Numbered from the stretch's first letter, positions 24,800 through 34,756 are shown. The stretch is 64,000 bases of DNA from UBA1547 sp035399865 (GCA_035399865.1 DAOPJW010000003.1:93047-157046); one strand, 5' to 3'. The notes: generated by a model from the letters alone, not told the origin. A program made the numbers and translations.

Positions 24800-26569
24800 A
24801 TGGCACTTCTAACTGGGGATATTCAAGAAAAGATGATAAGCCTTTTAATTGAAGAAGGTTTAGTTAGTAAATTAACTCTAGATGATGCCCAGATCGAATC
24901 AACTAAAGCAAATAAGCCTCTATTGGTATATTTAACAGAGCAAAATATTGTTGATGATGAACTAATAACCCACGCTATAGCACATGTTTCTGGAGTTCCT
25001 TATATAAATTTATACAATAGCATTATAGACCAGAATGTTCTCAATATATTACCCCAAGACATAGCCGAACGCTATATGGCTGTGCCGTTAGCAGAAGTAC
25101 AGAATCGCCTTGCTGTCGCTATGATTGATGCAAATAATGTCCAAGCTGTAGATTATTTATCAAGTTTAGTCGAACGTCCTTTAAAAATATTTATGGCTTC
25201 AGAAATTAGTATACGTCATATCTTGAGTCAATATAAAACCGACTTATCTAGTGTGGATGAGGCAGCAATTGCCAGCCAACAAGAAGCAGTCCAAGAAACG
25301 AATAAAGAAGTTAAAACCATAGTTCAAGATTCTCCAATCAGTAAAGCACTGAGTACGATTTTGGAGTACGCATTAAGAAATAGAGCCAGTGATGTGCATA
25401 TCGAACCAATGGAAAAAACGTTAAAAATACGTTGTCGTGTTGATGGAATGCTCAGAGAAATTATGCAATTACCAAAAAGTATTGAACCTGCATTAGTTAG
25501 TCGAATAAAAATTTTATCCAACTTAAAGATAGATGAACATCGTACTCCTCAGGATGGGCAATTCGCTGTCAATATTCTCAATAAAGAAGTTGATTTACGT
25601 ATCGCTATTAGTCCCGTGATATGGGGTGAACAGGTGGTTATACGTCTACTGGATAAATCTGGTAATTCTTTTAATATCGAAGAAATGGGTTATGCTGGAC
25701 GTGCGTTGAGAGCTATAAGAAAGGGCATTCGTCGTCCAAATGGTATGGTGTTAACTTCAGGTCCTACTGGAAGTGGAAAATCAACCAGCCTATACGCTCT
25801 AATAAAAGAGATAAAAGATGATGCCGTAAATATCGTGACATTAGAGGATCCAGTTGAATATAAAATGGCTGGAGTAAATCAAATTCAAGTCAATCCAGAT
25901 GTTGGTTTGACGTTCGCTAATGGACTGCGTTCGATCTTGCGTCAAGATCCTGATGTGGTGATGGTTGGAGAAATCCGTGATAGCGAGACCGCAAATTTGG
26001 CAGTACAAGCCGCATTGACTGGTCACTTAGTATTTAGTACACTTCATACAAATAGTGCCGCAGGAGTTTTGCCAAGGCTGCTAGATATGGGTATTGAACC
26101 TTTTTTGATTGCTAGTACTGTAAATACCATCATAGGTCAACGATTAGTTCGTCGTATTGCAAAAAAACGAGAATCATATATTTCAAATCCTATTGAAACT
26201 CAAAATATAAAAGCTACTATCGGTCATCTGTTGCCAAAATCTAAAGCGGATGTGGCGAGAATTTCTCAAGATTTAGGCTATAAAGACTTGCCCTTATCCA
26301 CTCAAAACGCTTATACTTTAGTCAAGGGTATCGATACTCGTCAAGACCCAGCTCCAAATGGCTATAGTGGAAGAGCAGGTCTTTATGAGGTTATGGATGT
26401 CAACGAAGATATTCAGAAGCTAATTGTTACTAGAGCTACGAGTGCCGAGATTCAACGTCGAGCTCAAGAACAGGGTATGATTACAATGCGTCAAGACGGA
26501 TATTTAAAAGTTTTATCGGGAGTTACAAGTATTGAAGAAGTAAATCGAGTTACTGCGGATACAGCGTAA
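24800..26569 (+). CDS. pilB: Type IV pilus extension ATPase PilB, zinc-site-free
   Basis: Hexameric GspE-family motor for pilus extension. N-terminal GspII_E domain (about 1-160), then RASDVHIEPMEKTLKIRCRVDG, Walker A GPTGSGKST (321-329), Asp box TLEDPVEYKM, Walker B DPDVVMVGEIRD and His box TGHLVFSTLHTN. Typical PilB/GspE proteins carry a tetracysteine zinc module between the His box and GYxGRxGLYEV; here that stretch (RRIAKKRESYISN to DPAPNGYSGRAG) has no Cys. 589 residues. Confidence 0.95.
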   Translation: MALLTGDIQEKMISLLIEEGLVSKLTLDDAQIESTKANKPLLVYLTEQNIVDDELITHAIAHVSGVPYINLYNSIIDQNVLNILPQDIAERYMAVPLAEVQNRLAVAMIDANNVQAVDYLSSLVERPLKIFMASEISIRHILSQYKTDLSSVDEAAIASQQEAVQETNKEVKTIVQDSPISKALSTILEYALRNRASDVHIEPMEKTLKIRCRVDGMLREIMQLPKSIEPALVSRIKILSNLKIDEHRTPQDGQFAVNILNKEVDLRIAISPVIWGEQVVIRLLDKSGNSFNIEEMGYAGRALRAIRKGIRRPNGMVLTSGPTGSGKSTSLYALIKEIKDDAVNIVTLEDPVEYKMAGVNQIQVNPDVGLTFANGLRSILRQDPDVVMVGEIRDSETANLAVQAALTGHLVFSTLHTNSAAGVLPRLLDMGIEPFLIASTVNTIIGQRLVRRIAKKRESYISNPIETQNIKATIGHLLPKSKADVARISQDLGYKDLPLSTQNAYTLVKGIDTRQDPAPNGYSGRAGLYEVMDVNEDIQKLIVTRATSAEIQRRAQEQGMITMRQDGYLKVLSGVTSIEEVNRVTADTA

Positions 26570-26587
26570 AAAGAAGGGTGGTAAAAA

Positions 26588-27658
26588 ATGAGCAGTCAAA
26601 ATCTACGAATAGAAGCATTACTTGAGGATGTCGTACGTAAACATGCTTCAGATTTACATTTACAAGTAGGTTTGCCACCATTATTGCGAATTGACGGATC
26701 ATTAGTGCCAATACCTGGACTAGATGTTTTAGATGAACAGACTGTCGAAATGTTAGTTTTTGCTGTTCTGGATCAAGACCAACGTCAGATATTATTAAAA
26801 GATAAAGAATTTGACTTTAGCTTTGCATTTGGAACTTTGGGACGTTTTCGGGTTAATGCCTTTCATGAAAGAGGTAATTTAGCGGCAGCTTTACGTTTAA
26901 TACCAAATGAAATAAAAACAATAACTGAATTAGGGCTTCCAAATGTAGTTATGAGTTTCGCAGATTACCCAAGAGGACTGGTGCTTATTACGGGTCCGAC
27001 TGGTAGTGGCAAATCTACGACATTAGCTGCTTTGGTTGACAAAATAAACACTGAAAGATCTAGCCATATAATCACTATAGAAGATCCTATTGAATTCACA
27101 CACAAATCAAAAAAATCAGCCGTCGTTCAGCGTGAAGTTCATTATGATACTTATAGTTTTAGTGCCGCTCTAAGGTCAAGCTTACGTCAAGATCCAGACG
27201 TAGTATTAATCGGTGAAATGAGGGATCTGGAAACCATAAGTGCTGCTATTACTATCGCTGAAACTGGTCACTTAGTATTTGCGACACTACATACAAATAG
27301 TGCTTCCCAGTCGGTAGATCGTATGATTGATGTATTTCCTCCGCATCAACAACCGCAAATTCGTGCACAGCTTTCGAATATATTAATGGCAATATGTTCG
27401 CAACGTTTGATTCCTGCCATAGGTGGCGGTAGGTTAGTTGCTTCAGAAATATTGATTGCTAACCCAGCAGTTCGAAATATTATTCGTGAAGGTAAAGCTC
27501 ACCAGCTAGATGCCGTTATCCAGACTGGTGCTGATCAAGGAATGCAGACTATGGATAGGAATCTAGTCAATTTAGTACAAAATGGCACTGTTACATACGA
27601 TTCGGCTCGTGAAGTTGCGGTTGATTTAGGAGAATTCGAGAGGTTAATGAGAGGATAA
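26588..27658 (+). CDS. pilT: Type IV pilus retraction ATPase PilT
   Basis: Hexameric retraction motor. HASDLHLQVGLPPLLRIDG opening, Walker A GPTGSGKST (136-144), Asp box TIEDPIEFTH, Walker B DPDVVLIGEMRD, His box TGHLVFATLHTNSASQSVDR and the C-terminal AIRNLIRE-like AVRNIIREGKAHQ motif that distinguishes PilT from PilB. 356 residues. Its presence implies retractile pili (twitching or DNA uptake). Confidence 0.95.
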   Translation: MSSQNLRIEALLEDVVRKHASDLHLQVGLPPLLRIDGSLVPIPGLDVLDEQTVEMLVFAVLDQDQRQILLKDKEFDFSFAFGTLGRFRVNAFHERGNLAAALRLIPNEIKTITELGLPNVVMSFADYPRGLVLITGPTGSGKSTTLAALVDKINTERSSHIITIEDPIEFTHKSKKSAVVQREVHYDTYSFSAALRSSLRQDPDVVLIGEMRDLETISAAITIAETGHLVFATLHTNSASQSVDRMIDVFPPHQQPQIRAQLSNILMAICSQRLIPAIGGGRLVASEILIANPAVRNIIREGKAHQLDAVIQTGADQGMQTMDRNLVNLVQNGTVTYDSAREVAVDLGEFERLMRG

Positions 27659-27660
27659 TA

Positions 27661-28872
27661 ATGAAAAAATATTCATATGAGGCTCGTGATCAAGCTACTG
27701 ACAAAATCGTTAAGGCTAATGTTCAGGCAAATTCAGAAAGTGCAGCTGCAAAATTATTAATCAATCAAGGATTTACTCCTCTCGATATAAAAGAAATAAA
27801 GGAAAATGATAATTTATTATCGAAATTATCCAATCGAATAACAACCAAAGACAGAGTAGTCTTTACTCGTCAACTTGCGACATTAATTGGGGCAGGATTG
27901 CCATTGTCACAAAGTTTGAATACCGTTTTGGAACAAACTCAAAATAAAAAACTACAATCTATTGTTCAAGATATATCCGTATCCGTTGAGGGAGGAAAAT
28001 CACTTTCTGAATCTTTTTCGAAATTTCCAGAAGTATTTGATCAAGTGTTCTTATCGCTTGTTGGTGCGGGTGAGGCTTCGGGAACACTCGATAATGCATT
28101 ACAAAGGATAGCTTATCAACAAGAAAAAGATGCTGCAACGATGAGTAAAATTAAAGGAGCATTAACTTATCCGATTATTGTGTTAGTAGTTATATTTGGT
28201 GTAATGGCTTTTATGTTATTTACAGTGGTGCCTCAGGTCGAAAAACTGTACATTGATTTAAAAAAAGAGTTACCTTTTTTGACAAAGGCGATGGTTATGA
28301 TGGCAGATTTTGTCAGTAATTATTGGTGGTTGTTAATAATTGCCACTTGTGTATTTTTGTATTTTTTTGTTCAATGGTTAAAAACTGAAAGTGGCATAAA
28401 GATAAAGGACACATTTAAATTAAACATTCCGATATTCGGCGACATGTTTAAAAAATTATATATGGCACGATTCATGCGAACTGGACAGACATTGCTCAGC
28501 ACAGGTGTTAGTATGCTAGATGTATTAAAAATTACTTCCAGATCAGTCAATAACACTATTGTTGAAAAAAGTATCATGAATGCTACGGAAAAAGTAAAAG
28601 GTGGTAAAGCTTTGTCGGTAGCTTTAAAGCCCGAAAATTACATATTAACTCTTGTTCCGCAAATGATAAAAATTGGCGAACAATCTGGACGTATCGATGA
28701 AATGATGGGAAAAACTGCTCAGGTTTATGAAGATGAGCTTGATGAACAAATAAAGGCGATATCGACTGCCATAGAACCTATATTGATGGTTGTTTTGGCG
28801 GTTGTAGCAGGTAGTATGGTCGGGGCAATTTTATTACCGATCTATTCTCTAGTAAACGGAATGAATGTATAG
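27661..28872 (+). CDS. pilC: Type IV pilus platform protein PilC
   Basis: Inner-membrane platform with two GspF domains: RQLATLIGAGLPLSQSLNTV begins the first and RTGQTLLSTGVSMLDVLKIT the second. Membrane helices occur near 170, 220 and 375. Starts 2 nt after pilT. 403 residues, full length. Last gene of the motor block before the pilin genes. Confidence 0.95.
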   Translation: MKKYSYEARDQATDKIVKANVQANSESAAAKLLINQGFTPLDIKEIKENDNLLSKLSNRITTKDRVVFTRQLATLIGAGLPLSQSLNTVLEQTQNKKLQSIVQDISVSVEGGKSLSESFSKFPEVFDQVFLSLVGAGEASGTLDNALQRIAYQQEKDAATMSKIKGALTYPIIVLVVIFGVMAFMLFTVVPQVEKLYIDLKKELPFLTKAMVMMADFVSNYWWLLIIATCVFLYFFVQWLKTESGIKIKDTFKLNIPIFGDMFKKLYMARFMRTGQTLLSTGVSMLDVLKITSRSVNNTIVEKSIMNATEKVKGGKALSVALKPENYILTLVPQMIKIGEQSGRIDEMMGKTAQVYEDELDEQIKAISTAIEPILMVVLAVVAGSMVGAILLPIYSLVNGMNV

Positions 28873-28968
28873 GTATGGACATAAAACTACATGTAGTCTA
28901 ATATAAACTTAAGCGTTTTATCGCAAATATTATTTATTAATATTCATAAGAAAGGTGGAATAACTTCA

Positions 28969-29463
28969 ATGAACAACAAAAAAGAAAAAGGCTTTACTAT
29001 CATAGAGGTCGTTTTAGTTCTAGCTATTGCTGGATTAATATTTATGATGGTGTTTATCGCTTTGCCTGCTCTTCAGAGAAGTCAAAGGGATACTCAACGT
29101 AAGAATGATCTTAGTCGGGCTATGACAGCTGTTATGAATTATCAAGGTGCAAACAGGGGTAGTTTACCTTCAGATTGGGGAACGTTTACTTCAAACTATC
29201 TGACAACGACTGGTAGTGATGCTTTTATAGATCCTTCGGGAGTAAATAAAAATCAGGCTGACGAAGCGGACGCCACGTATGAGTTCGTTCCTAAGGATGA
29301 TGTAATGAGTGGTAATTTTTCCTCCGAAGATACTCAGAACGTTATATATTATGCGGTTGGATTTACCTGTGGTTCTGATGGAGAAGTGAAGTCGGAAGGA
29401 TCTAGAAAAGTCGCTCTTCGTATGTATCTTGAAGGTGGTGGTGTCTACTGTACTAATAACTAG
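28969..29463 (+). CDS. Major type IV pilin-like protein
   Basis: Class III signal: short basic leader MNNKKEKG, then F+1-TIIE with Glu+5, and the hydrophobic assembly helix (VVLVLAIAGLIFMMVFIALP). 164 residues; the C-terminal head has two Cys (FTCGSD and VYCTNN) able to form the usual pilin disulfide loop. It has its own SD (AAAGGTGG), a 96-nt gap after pilC and a strong terminator, which fits high expression as the main subunit. Confidence 0.9.
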   Translation: MNNKKEKGFTIIEVVLVLAIAGLIFMMVFIALPALQRSQRDTQRKNDLSRAMTAVMNYQGANRGSLPSDWGTFTSNYLTTTGSDAFIDPSGVNKNQADEADATYEFVPKDDVMSGNFSSEDTQNVIYYAVGFTCGSDGEVKSEGSRKVALRMYLEGGGVYCTNN

Positions 29464-29481
29464 ACATAAAAACTATTTTTT

Positions 29482-29510
29482 ACCTCGGCTTAATAGCCGA
29501 GGTTTTTTTT
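29482..29510 (+). terminator. Strong terminator after the major pilin gene
   Basis: Arms ACCTCGGCT (29482-29490) and AGCCGAGGT (29495-29503), loop TAAT, followed by eight T. Confidence 0.92.
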
Positions 29511-29538
29511 ATGACACAATTAGGTTATTATAGTGCTT

Positions 29539-30417
29539 ATGGAAGAATTAATTATATATTTAGTTTTAATAATATTTGGTCTTTGTATGGGGAGTTTTGC
29601 AGGGGCATTAGTGTGGAGACTAAGAGCCTTTCAATTAAAAGAAGAGAAAAATGATGGTGAAAAAATAAATGATAGTGAATATGAAAAACTAGAAAAACTT
29701 ACGAAGAACAAAGTCAAGAATGATTACTCTAGATGTTTAAATTGTTCGTATAAACTTAAATGGTACGATCTAATTCCATTATTTAGCTGGATATCCTTAA
29801 AGGGAAAATGCAGACATTGTCATAAAAAGATTGGCTACATGGAACCAGCAGTCGAATTATTTACAGCATTATTCTTTGTTTTGTCATATATATATTGGCC
29901 TGAAAGTTTAAATACATTTTTTGGCTTTACTAGTTTCATATTGTGGTTAATCGCAGGCGTAGGATTGGCTGTCCTTTTTGTCTACGATGTTAAGTGGTAT
30001 TTACTGCCAAACAGGGTATCTAAGTTTGTATTGTTCGTCGGTATTATAAACTCATTGATTGTTCTAGTGCAATCAAATGATAAGTTTCATTCAATTATTA
30101 GCATATTATTTGCTTTATTTATACTTAGTGGTTTGTATTGGATATTGCACAAAATATCTAAAGGGAAGTGGATTGGTTTTGGTGATGTTGAGCTAGGTCT
30201 TGGACTAGCTTTGATGTTAGCCGACTGGAGATTGGCTTTCATAGCACTATTTATGGCAAATTTCATCGGTTGTTTAATAGTATTACCTCCACTTCTAGCA
30301 GGAAAATTAGAACGTAATTCAAAAATTCCTTTCGGCCCACTACTTATAATCGGATTCATATTTGCAAAATTAGCAGGTATGTATTTAATTAACCTATATT
30401 TTTATAGCCTAATATAG
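29539..30417 (+). CDS. pilD: Prepilin peptidase / N-methyltransferase PilD
   Basis: Polytopic aspartyl protease that cleaves and methylates prepilins. The methylase region has CLNC and CRHC, the zinc-binding pair of CxxC motifs, spaced as in PilD. Catalytic Asp are in LFVYDVKWYLLPN and GFGDVELGLGLAL. The GTG at 29533 overlaps the -10 box TATAGT (29529-29534), so I take ATG 29539 (MEELIIYLVLI). 292 residues. Starts the minor-pilin group. Confidence 0.93.
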   Translation: MEELIIYLVLIIFGLCMGSFAGALVWRLRAFQLKEEKNDGEKINDSEYEKLEKLTKNKVKNDYSRCLNCSYKLKWYDLIPLFSWISLKGKCRHCHKKIGYMEPAVELFTALFFVLSYIYWPESLNTFFGFTSFILWLIAGVGLAVLFVYDVKWYLLPNRVSKFVLFVGIINSLIVLVQSNDKFHSIISILFALFILSGLYWILHKISKGKWIGFGDVELGLGLALMLADWRLAFIALFMANFIGCLIVLPPLLAGKLERNSKIPFGPLLIIGFIFAKLAGMYLINLYFYSLI

Positions 30418-30437
30418 GTTATAAGTTATTATGCTTA

Positions 30438-30446
30438 TGTTATAAT
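30438..30446 (+). promoter_or_regulatory. Extended -10 promoter of the minor pilin genes
   Basis: TGT-TATAAT (30438-30446), 9 nt before the ATG at 30456; no SD. Confidence 0.55.
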
Positions 30447-30455
30447 CATAATCAA

Positions 30456-31187
30456 ATGAAGCTAATTAATAGAGACGGTTTTACTATTATTGAAACTATG
30501 TTGTTTCTAGGTATATCTGCATTATTGATAACTGGAATTTTGGTTGGTACTGGTACGTCAATAAATAATCAGAGATATCGTGATAGCGTATCATCTCTCC
30601 AATCATTTTTTAGACAACAATACTCAGAGGTTTCAAATGTTGATAATGATAGATTAACAATGAACGAATGTAATGGAGAAATTGTCGCAATCGGACAATC
30701 TGATTGCGTAATTCTCGGCAAATTTCTTACTGTAAATGATATTAATAATAGTAATGAAATTGTATCAAAAACAGTAATTGGTATTACACCTAGTGGAATA
30801 AATTTTGCTAATAATGATATTGATTCATTCAAGCAATATAATATCAGTATATCGTCATTAGAAGGACAGACCTACAAACTGGAATGGGGAGCGTCCTTGG
30901 TTGATACTGCTGATAATCATAATAAACCGATTGTTTTTTCGATGCTAATACTTCGTTCGCCTTTGAGTGGGGTGATAAGGACATTCGTACATTCAAATAA
31001 CAGCAGTCCTATCGGTGATGGAAATATAGTAGATATCCTTACTGAAGCAGGCTCAATTGAAAGACAAACTAAGTTATGTATAAACTCCAATGGTTTATTT
31101 ACTGGTCCGAAATCAGCTGTGATAATTATGCCGAATGCAACTGGGCCGAGTGGTATTGAGACTTTAGGAGAATCAAGCGGATGCTAG
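30456..31187 (+). CDS. Minor pilin / pseudopilin 1
   Basis: Leader MKLINRDG, then F-TIIE with Glu+5 and a hydrophobic helix (TMLFLGISALLITGILVG). The 243-residue body is Ser/Asn-rich with several Cys (NECNGE, SDCVILG, LCINSN, SSGC end). Likely part of the priming or tip complex. Overlaps the next gene by 7 nt. Confidence 0.82.
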   Translation: MKLINRDGFTIIETMLFLGISALLITGILVGTGTSINNQRYRDSVSSLQSFFRQQYSEVSNVDNDRLTMNECNGEIVAIGQSDCVILGKFLTVNDINNSNEIVSKTVIGITPSGINFANNDIDSFKQYNISISSLEGQTYKLEWGASLVDTADNHNKPIVFSMLILRSPLSGVIRTFVHSNNSSPIGDGNIVDILTEAGSIERQTKLCINSNGLFTGPKSAVIIMPNATGPSGIETLGESSGC

Positions 31188-31852
31188 TTAAAAAGAGTAG
31201 TTATTTCAGTGGCGATACTATGATTGAAGTTTTATTTGCAGTATCAATATTTAGTTTACTAGCAGTATGCTGTCTGTCCATAATGAATCAGGGAACTTCA
31301 ACTGCCCAACGTTCGTTAGAAATAACACTTGTACGCCAAGAGATTGATTCACAAGCAGAAATTTTAAGATATCTTAATGAGGCTTATGCTTCAAGCTACC
31401 AATCAGGCACAAGTTATAGTGAATATTTTGATAGCGCAGGAGAGATTGATAAACCTGCTGGTCAATGGGCATATATGATGAAAAATTTAGATGATAATTA
31501 TTCAAAAAGTTCTGCATCAGACTTTGCCTCTTTGAAAGATGGCAGATGTCCAGATTTACCTCCTGGTAGTTTTATCATGAATACTAGAAAAATACAGTAC
31601 ATTAATCCTGAGTCTACATCCAATATTTTCAAAGATGCTGTTACTTTTTCTCAAGTACGTTATAACGAAATAAATAATAATGTTTATGAATCACAAGGTA
31701 TTTGGGTTGAAGCTATTCATAAAACATTCACTGACGAACAGAAAAATTCAGGCTATGTTGATTTTCATATAAGAGCATGTTGGGAAGATCCTAGTCAAGA
31801 AATTCCAATGACTTTAGGTACTATTGTGAGGTTATATGAACCACGTGGATAA
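31181..31852 (+). CDS. Minor pilin 2, PilV/GspI-like
   Basis: Prepilin signal SG-DTMIEVLFAV: Glu+5 is kept but the +1 residue is Asp instead of Phe, which is unusual. One N-terminal helix, then a 190-residue head with Cys in GRCPDLPPG and RACWED. 223 residues. Overlaps genes on both sides, so it is translationally coupled in the minor pilin cluster. Confidence 0.8.
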   Translation: MLVKKSSYFSGDTMIEVLFAVSIFSLLAVCCLSIMNQGTSTAQRSLEITLVRQEIDSQAEILRYLNEAYASSYQSGTSYSEYFDSAGEIDKPAGQWAYMMKNLDDNYSKSSASDFASLKDGRCPDLPPGSFIMNTRKIQYINPESTSNIFKDAVTFSQVRYNEINNNVYESQGIWVEAIHKTFTDEQKNSGYVDFHIRACWEDPSQEIPMTLGTIVRLYEPRG

Positions 31853-32612
31853 AAAAAGAGGTTTTACGATAATCGAATTAATGTTAGCCATGACATTTGT
31901 TTCAGTTTTATTAATTGCTATTGCAATGACGGTAATTCAAATGGGTAAGATATATAATCGGGGATTGATGTTAAAAGAAGTGAATGAATCAGCGCGTTTA
32001 TTAGCGAGTGATTTACAGCGAAATATCGCATCCAGTAATCCATTCAGTATTGACCCTGATGTCGGCGACCTTTATGAAGATGTAGTAGTTGAAAGCTATT
32101 ACTTGCCGATGAAAAGTGGTACTAAAGAATATGGCGGTAGATTATGTCTAGGACGATACAGTTATATTTGGAATTATGGAAAATATATTAACGATAGTAC
32201 GATAATAAAGTTAAATTCTTATTCTGATGAGTCTGGTAAAATAATTAACTTTGTAAAAATATATGACCCTTCAGCAATCTATTGTACGACCAGTTCGAAT
32301 AAACAAATAATGTATCACGCCACAAATGACGAGGAACCGATTGAATTAATTGGAAGTGGTGATTATGATTTATCAATTCATGATTTTAAAATTTTATCTT
32401 TAGATACAGACGGTGACACAAGAACTGGTCAAAAAATATATAACATCACATTCGTTATAGGTACAAATGATCAGATAGCCATCGACTATCAATTAGGTGT
32501 AGATGCAAAATGTAAAACACCTAGTGAAATTGGTGATGATCATACATACTGTTCAATTAATAAATTTAGTATAGTTGCTCGTTCAGGTAGTTCAGTGGAA
32601 TCAAATTGGTAG
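31836..32612 (+). CDS. Minor pilin 3, PilW/GspJ-like
   Basis: Leader MNHVDKKRG, then F-TIIELMLAM with Glu+5, and a single helix. Position after the PilV-like gene and the 258-residue head with ARLLASDLQRNIASSNPF match PilW/GspJ order and form. Cys occur in GGRLCLG, IYCTTS, DAKCKTP and HTYCSIN. Overlaps the previous gene by 17 nt. Confidence 0.8.
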   Translation: MNHVDKKRGFTIIELMLAMTFVSVLLIAIAMTVIQMGKIYNRGLMLKEVNESARLLASDLQRNIASSNPFSIDPDVGDLYEDVVVESYYLPMKSGTKEYGGRLCLGRYSYIWNYGKYINDSTIIKLNSYSDESGKIINFVKIYDPSAIYCTTSSNKQIMYHATNDEEPIELIGSGDYDLSIHDFKILSLDTDGDTRTGQKIYNITFVIGTNDQIAIDYQLGVDAKCKTPSEIGDDHTYCSINKFSIVARSGSSVESNW

Positions 32613-32624
32613 GAGGTATAAGAT

Positions 32625-33821
32625 ATGAAAAAAATAAAATTTAAACAAAATGGAGCAGTATCACTATTCGTAGTTATTTTTACCGCTTTGTTAATGACTG
32701 TCGTAACAGTAAGTTTTGTAAGAATTATGCTACAAGATCAAAAACAAGCCACTTCAACCGATTTGTCACAAAGTGCTTACGACTCAGCCCAGGCAGGTGT
32801 TGAAGATGCAAAACGGGCATTATTACTTTATCAAAGTATCTGTAATTCCTATGGTCATACCAGTGCAGATTGCATTGAAGCAACAAAAGCAATAAATTCT
32901 ACAGAATGTAACGAGTCAGTCAGTATCTTAAAAGACATAAGGGATATTGTAAAAGAAGACGGTGTTAATATTGAGACTGGCAGTAATGATACTAAATTAA
33001 ATCAATCTTATAGTTGTCTTAAAATAAATCTTAACACACCTGATTATCTTGGTGAGCTTAAAAAAGATGAATCAAAAGTCATACCATTAATCGGAGAAAA
33101 ATATTTTGATACGGTTCAGATTGATTGGTTCAATAATGTTGAAGGAAAAATAAAATTATATCCACTCTCAACATATTGGCCTTTAGTAACTACTGATTGG
33201 GGAGCGGATAACCCACCTATTCTAAGATCACAATTCATCCAGTTCGCAGAATCTTTTAGGTTGACTGATTTTGATTATGCCAACAGTAGCACGTTATTTT
33301 TGTATCCGTTTGGTAATACTGGAGTGTCATTTGATTCGGTCGGTTCTGTCTCAAATACAAAAGATATCTCATTAATTGATTTTAGAAGGACTCCTACTGG
33401 TAAACCGACACCTATTAGGTGCTCGGGAACTATTTCTAATGGTAGCTACGCTTGTAGTGCAAAAATCAAACTATCGAATCCAGCTAATTACGTTGCTGGA
33501 GGCGGTAGGGAATTGTATTTAAATCTAGCATCTATTAATAATCAGACAAACTATCGAGTTTCTTTATACGACAGTTCTCCGGCTGTACCAGAACTGATAA
33601 ATTTTCATGCAGTCCAGCCACAAATTGACTCAACAGGTAGGGCTAGTACTCTATATAGAAGAGTTGCTACCAGAGTAGAAATGACTGACATTAATTTTTC
33701 ATATCCTGAAGCTGCCATTAATTTAACTGGTAATTTTTGTAAAGATTTTTCTATAACAGATAATCCGAATGATTTTAATCATGACTCTAGTGATTCATCT
33801 GTAGGTAAATGCACACCTTAA
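32625..33821 (+). CDS. PilX/GspK-like pilus-associated protein
   Basis: 398 residues. The N-terminal helix GAVSLFVVIFTALLMTVVTV follows a basic leader ending NG but lacks Glu+5, as GspK/PilX proteins may. DSAQAGVEDAKRALLLY matches the conserved segment after the helix in PilX. Its large head fits a tip-capping role. SD AGGAGG. Last gene of the pilus locus, 5 nt from the convergent Xer gene, with no separate terminator. Confidence 0.78.
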   Translation: MKKIKFKQNGAVSLFVVIFTALLMTVVTVSFVRIMLQDQKQATSTDLSQSAYDSAQAGVEDAKRALLLYQSICNSYGHTSADCIEATKAINSTECNESVSILKDIRDIVKEDGVNIETGSNDTKLNQSYSCLKINLNTPDYLGELKKDESKVIPLIGEKYFDTVQIDWFNNVEGKIKLYPLSTYWPLVTTDWGADNPPILRSQFIQFAESFRLTDFDYANSSTLFLYPFGNTGVSFDSVGSVSNTKDISLIDFRRTPTGKPTPIRCSGTISNGSYACSAKIKLSNPANYVAGGGRELYLNLASINNQTNYRVSLYDSSPAVPELINFHAVQPQIDSTGRASTLYRRVATRVEMTDINFSYPEAAINLTGNFCKDFSITDNPNDFNHDSSDSSVGKCTP

Positions 33822-33826
33822 AAAAG

Positions 33827-34750
33827 TTAATTTTGATTAGTAATTTCGCTGTGAAATTTATTATAAATTTCTTGAAGATGCTCGTCTGTTACGTGAGTGT
33901 ATATTTGAGTAGTACTAATATTACTATGACCGAGCATTGCCTGAACACTACGTAAATCAGCACCATTCATTAGTAAATCGGTCGCAAAACTATGACGCAT
34001 TGTATGGGGGCTAACTTGCTTAGTAATACCTGCAAGTCTCGAATATTGATTAATCATTCTTTGGATACTACGGGCACTTAATCGTCTGTAATTACCACTG
34101 TTACTCGGTTTATGATTTCGACTATAACTGATAAAAAGGGGTGGCAAATTATCTTTTCTTGAGTGTAAATAATTTTCAATATGATCGGCAGTATTTTCGC
34201 TAATAAATACTGGCCGATCCTTTTTGCCCTTTCCTCTTATCATGAATTCACGTCGCTTAGTATTTATATGATCTCTATTTAAATTTATTAACTCTGATAC
34301 TCGAAGACCGCTGGAAAATAATAGTTCAATAATCGCTCTATCACGTAGCCCTGATTCTGTTGATAAATTAATTTGTTCAATTAATCTTTCGATTTCATCT
34401 GGATACAAAAAAGTAACTTGGCGACGTGATATTTTTGGCAATTCAATTTTTTCTGATGACAAACTTACAATATCTCTTTTCGATAAATAATTCAAAAACC
34501 CCCGCAATGCTATGAGGTGGTAGAATTGAGTTAAGGTCGACAATTCATCGTCGTTGTAATTACGATAACGATTTAGCCATAATCTGTACCTTCTAACCAT
34601 ATCTGACGTAATTTTATCAACAGTAATATCATTAGTGAATTCAACAAATCTTTCAAGGTACAGTTTATAGTTCGAGGCGGTACTGCTTGAGCGACCGCCT
34701 TCAACTTCTAAATGTTCAATATAATCGATTATCAATTCTGATAAATACAT
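33827..34750 (-). CDS. XerC/XerD-type tyrosine recombinase
   Basis: Resolves chromosome dimers at dif with FtsK. N-terminal SAM-like domain (YLSELIIDYIEHLEVEGG) and catalytic domain with the tetrad: Arg in SSGLRVSELI, HxxR in SPHTMRHSFATDLL, His in LGHSNIST and Tyr in TQIYTHVTD. I choose the ATG at 34750, because a -10 box (TATTCT, 34762-34757) ends 6 nt before it; the longer frame would start inside the promoter. 307 residues. A single-Xer system is possible because no second copy is seen here. Confidence 0.92.
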   Translation of the reverse strand: MYLSELIIDYIEHLEVEGGRSSSTASNYKLYLERFVEFTNDITVDKITSDMVRRYRLWLNRYRNYNDDELSTLTQFYHLIALRGFLNYLSKRDIVSLSSEKIELPKISRRQVTFLYPDEIERLIEQINLSTESGLRDRAIIELLFSSGLRVSELINLNRDHINTKRREFMIRGKGKKDRPVFISENTADHIENYLHSRKDNLPPLFISYSRNHKPSNSGNYRRLSARSIQRMINQYSRLAGITKQVSPHTMRHSFATDLLMNGADLRSVQAMLGHSNISTTQIYTHVTDEHLQEIYNKFHSEITNQN

Positions 34751-34756
34751 ATCACT

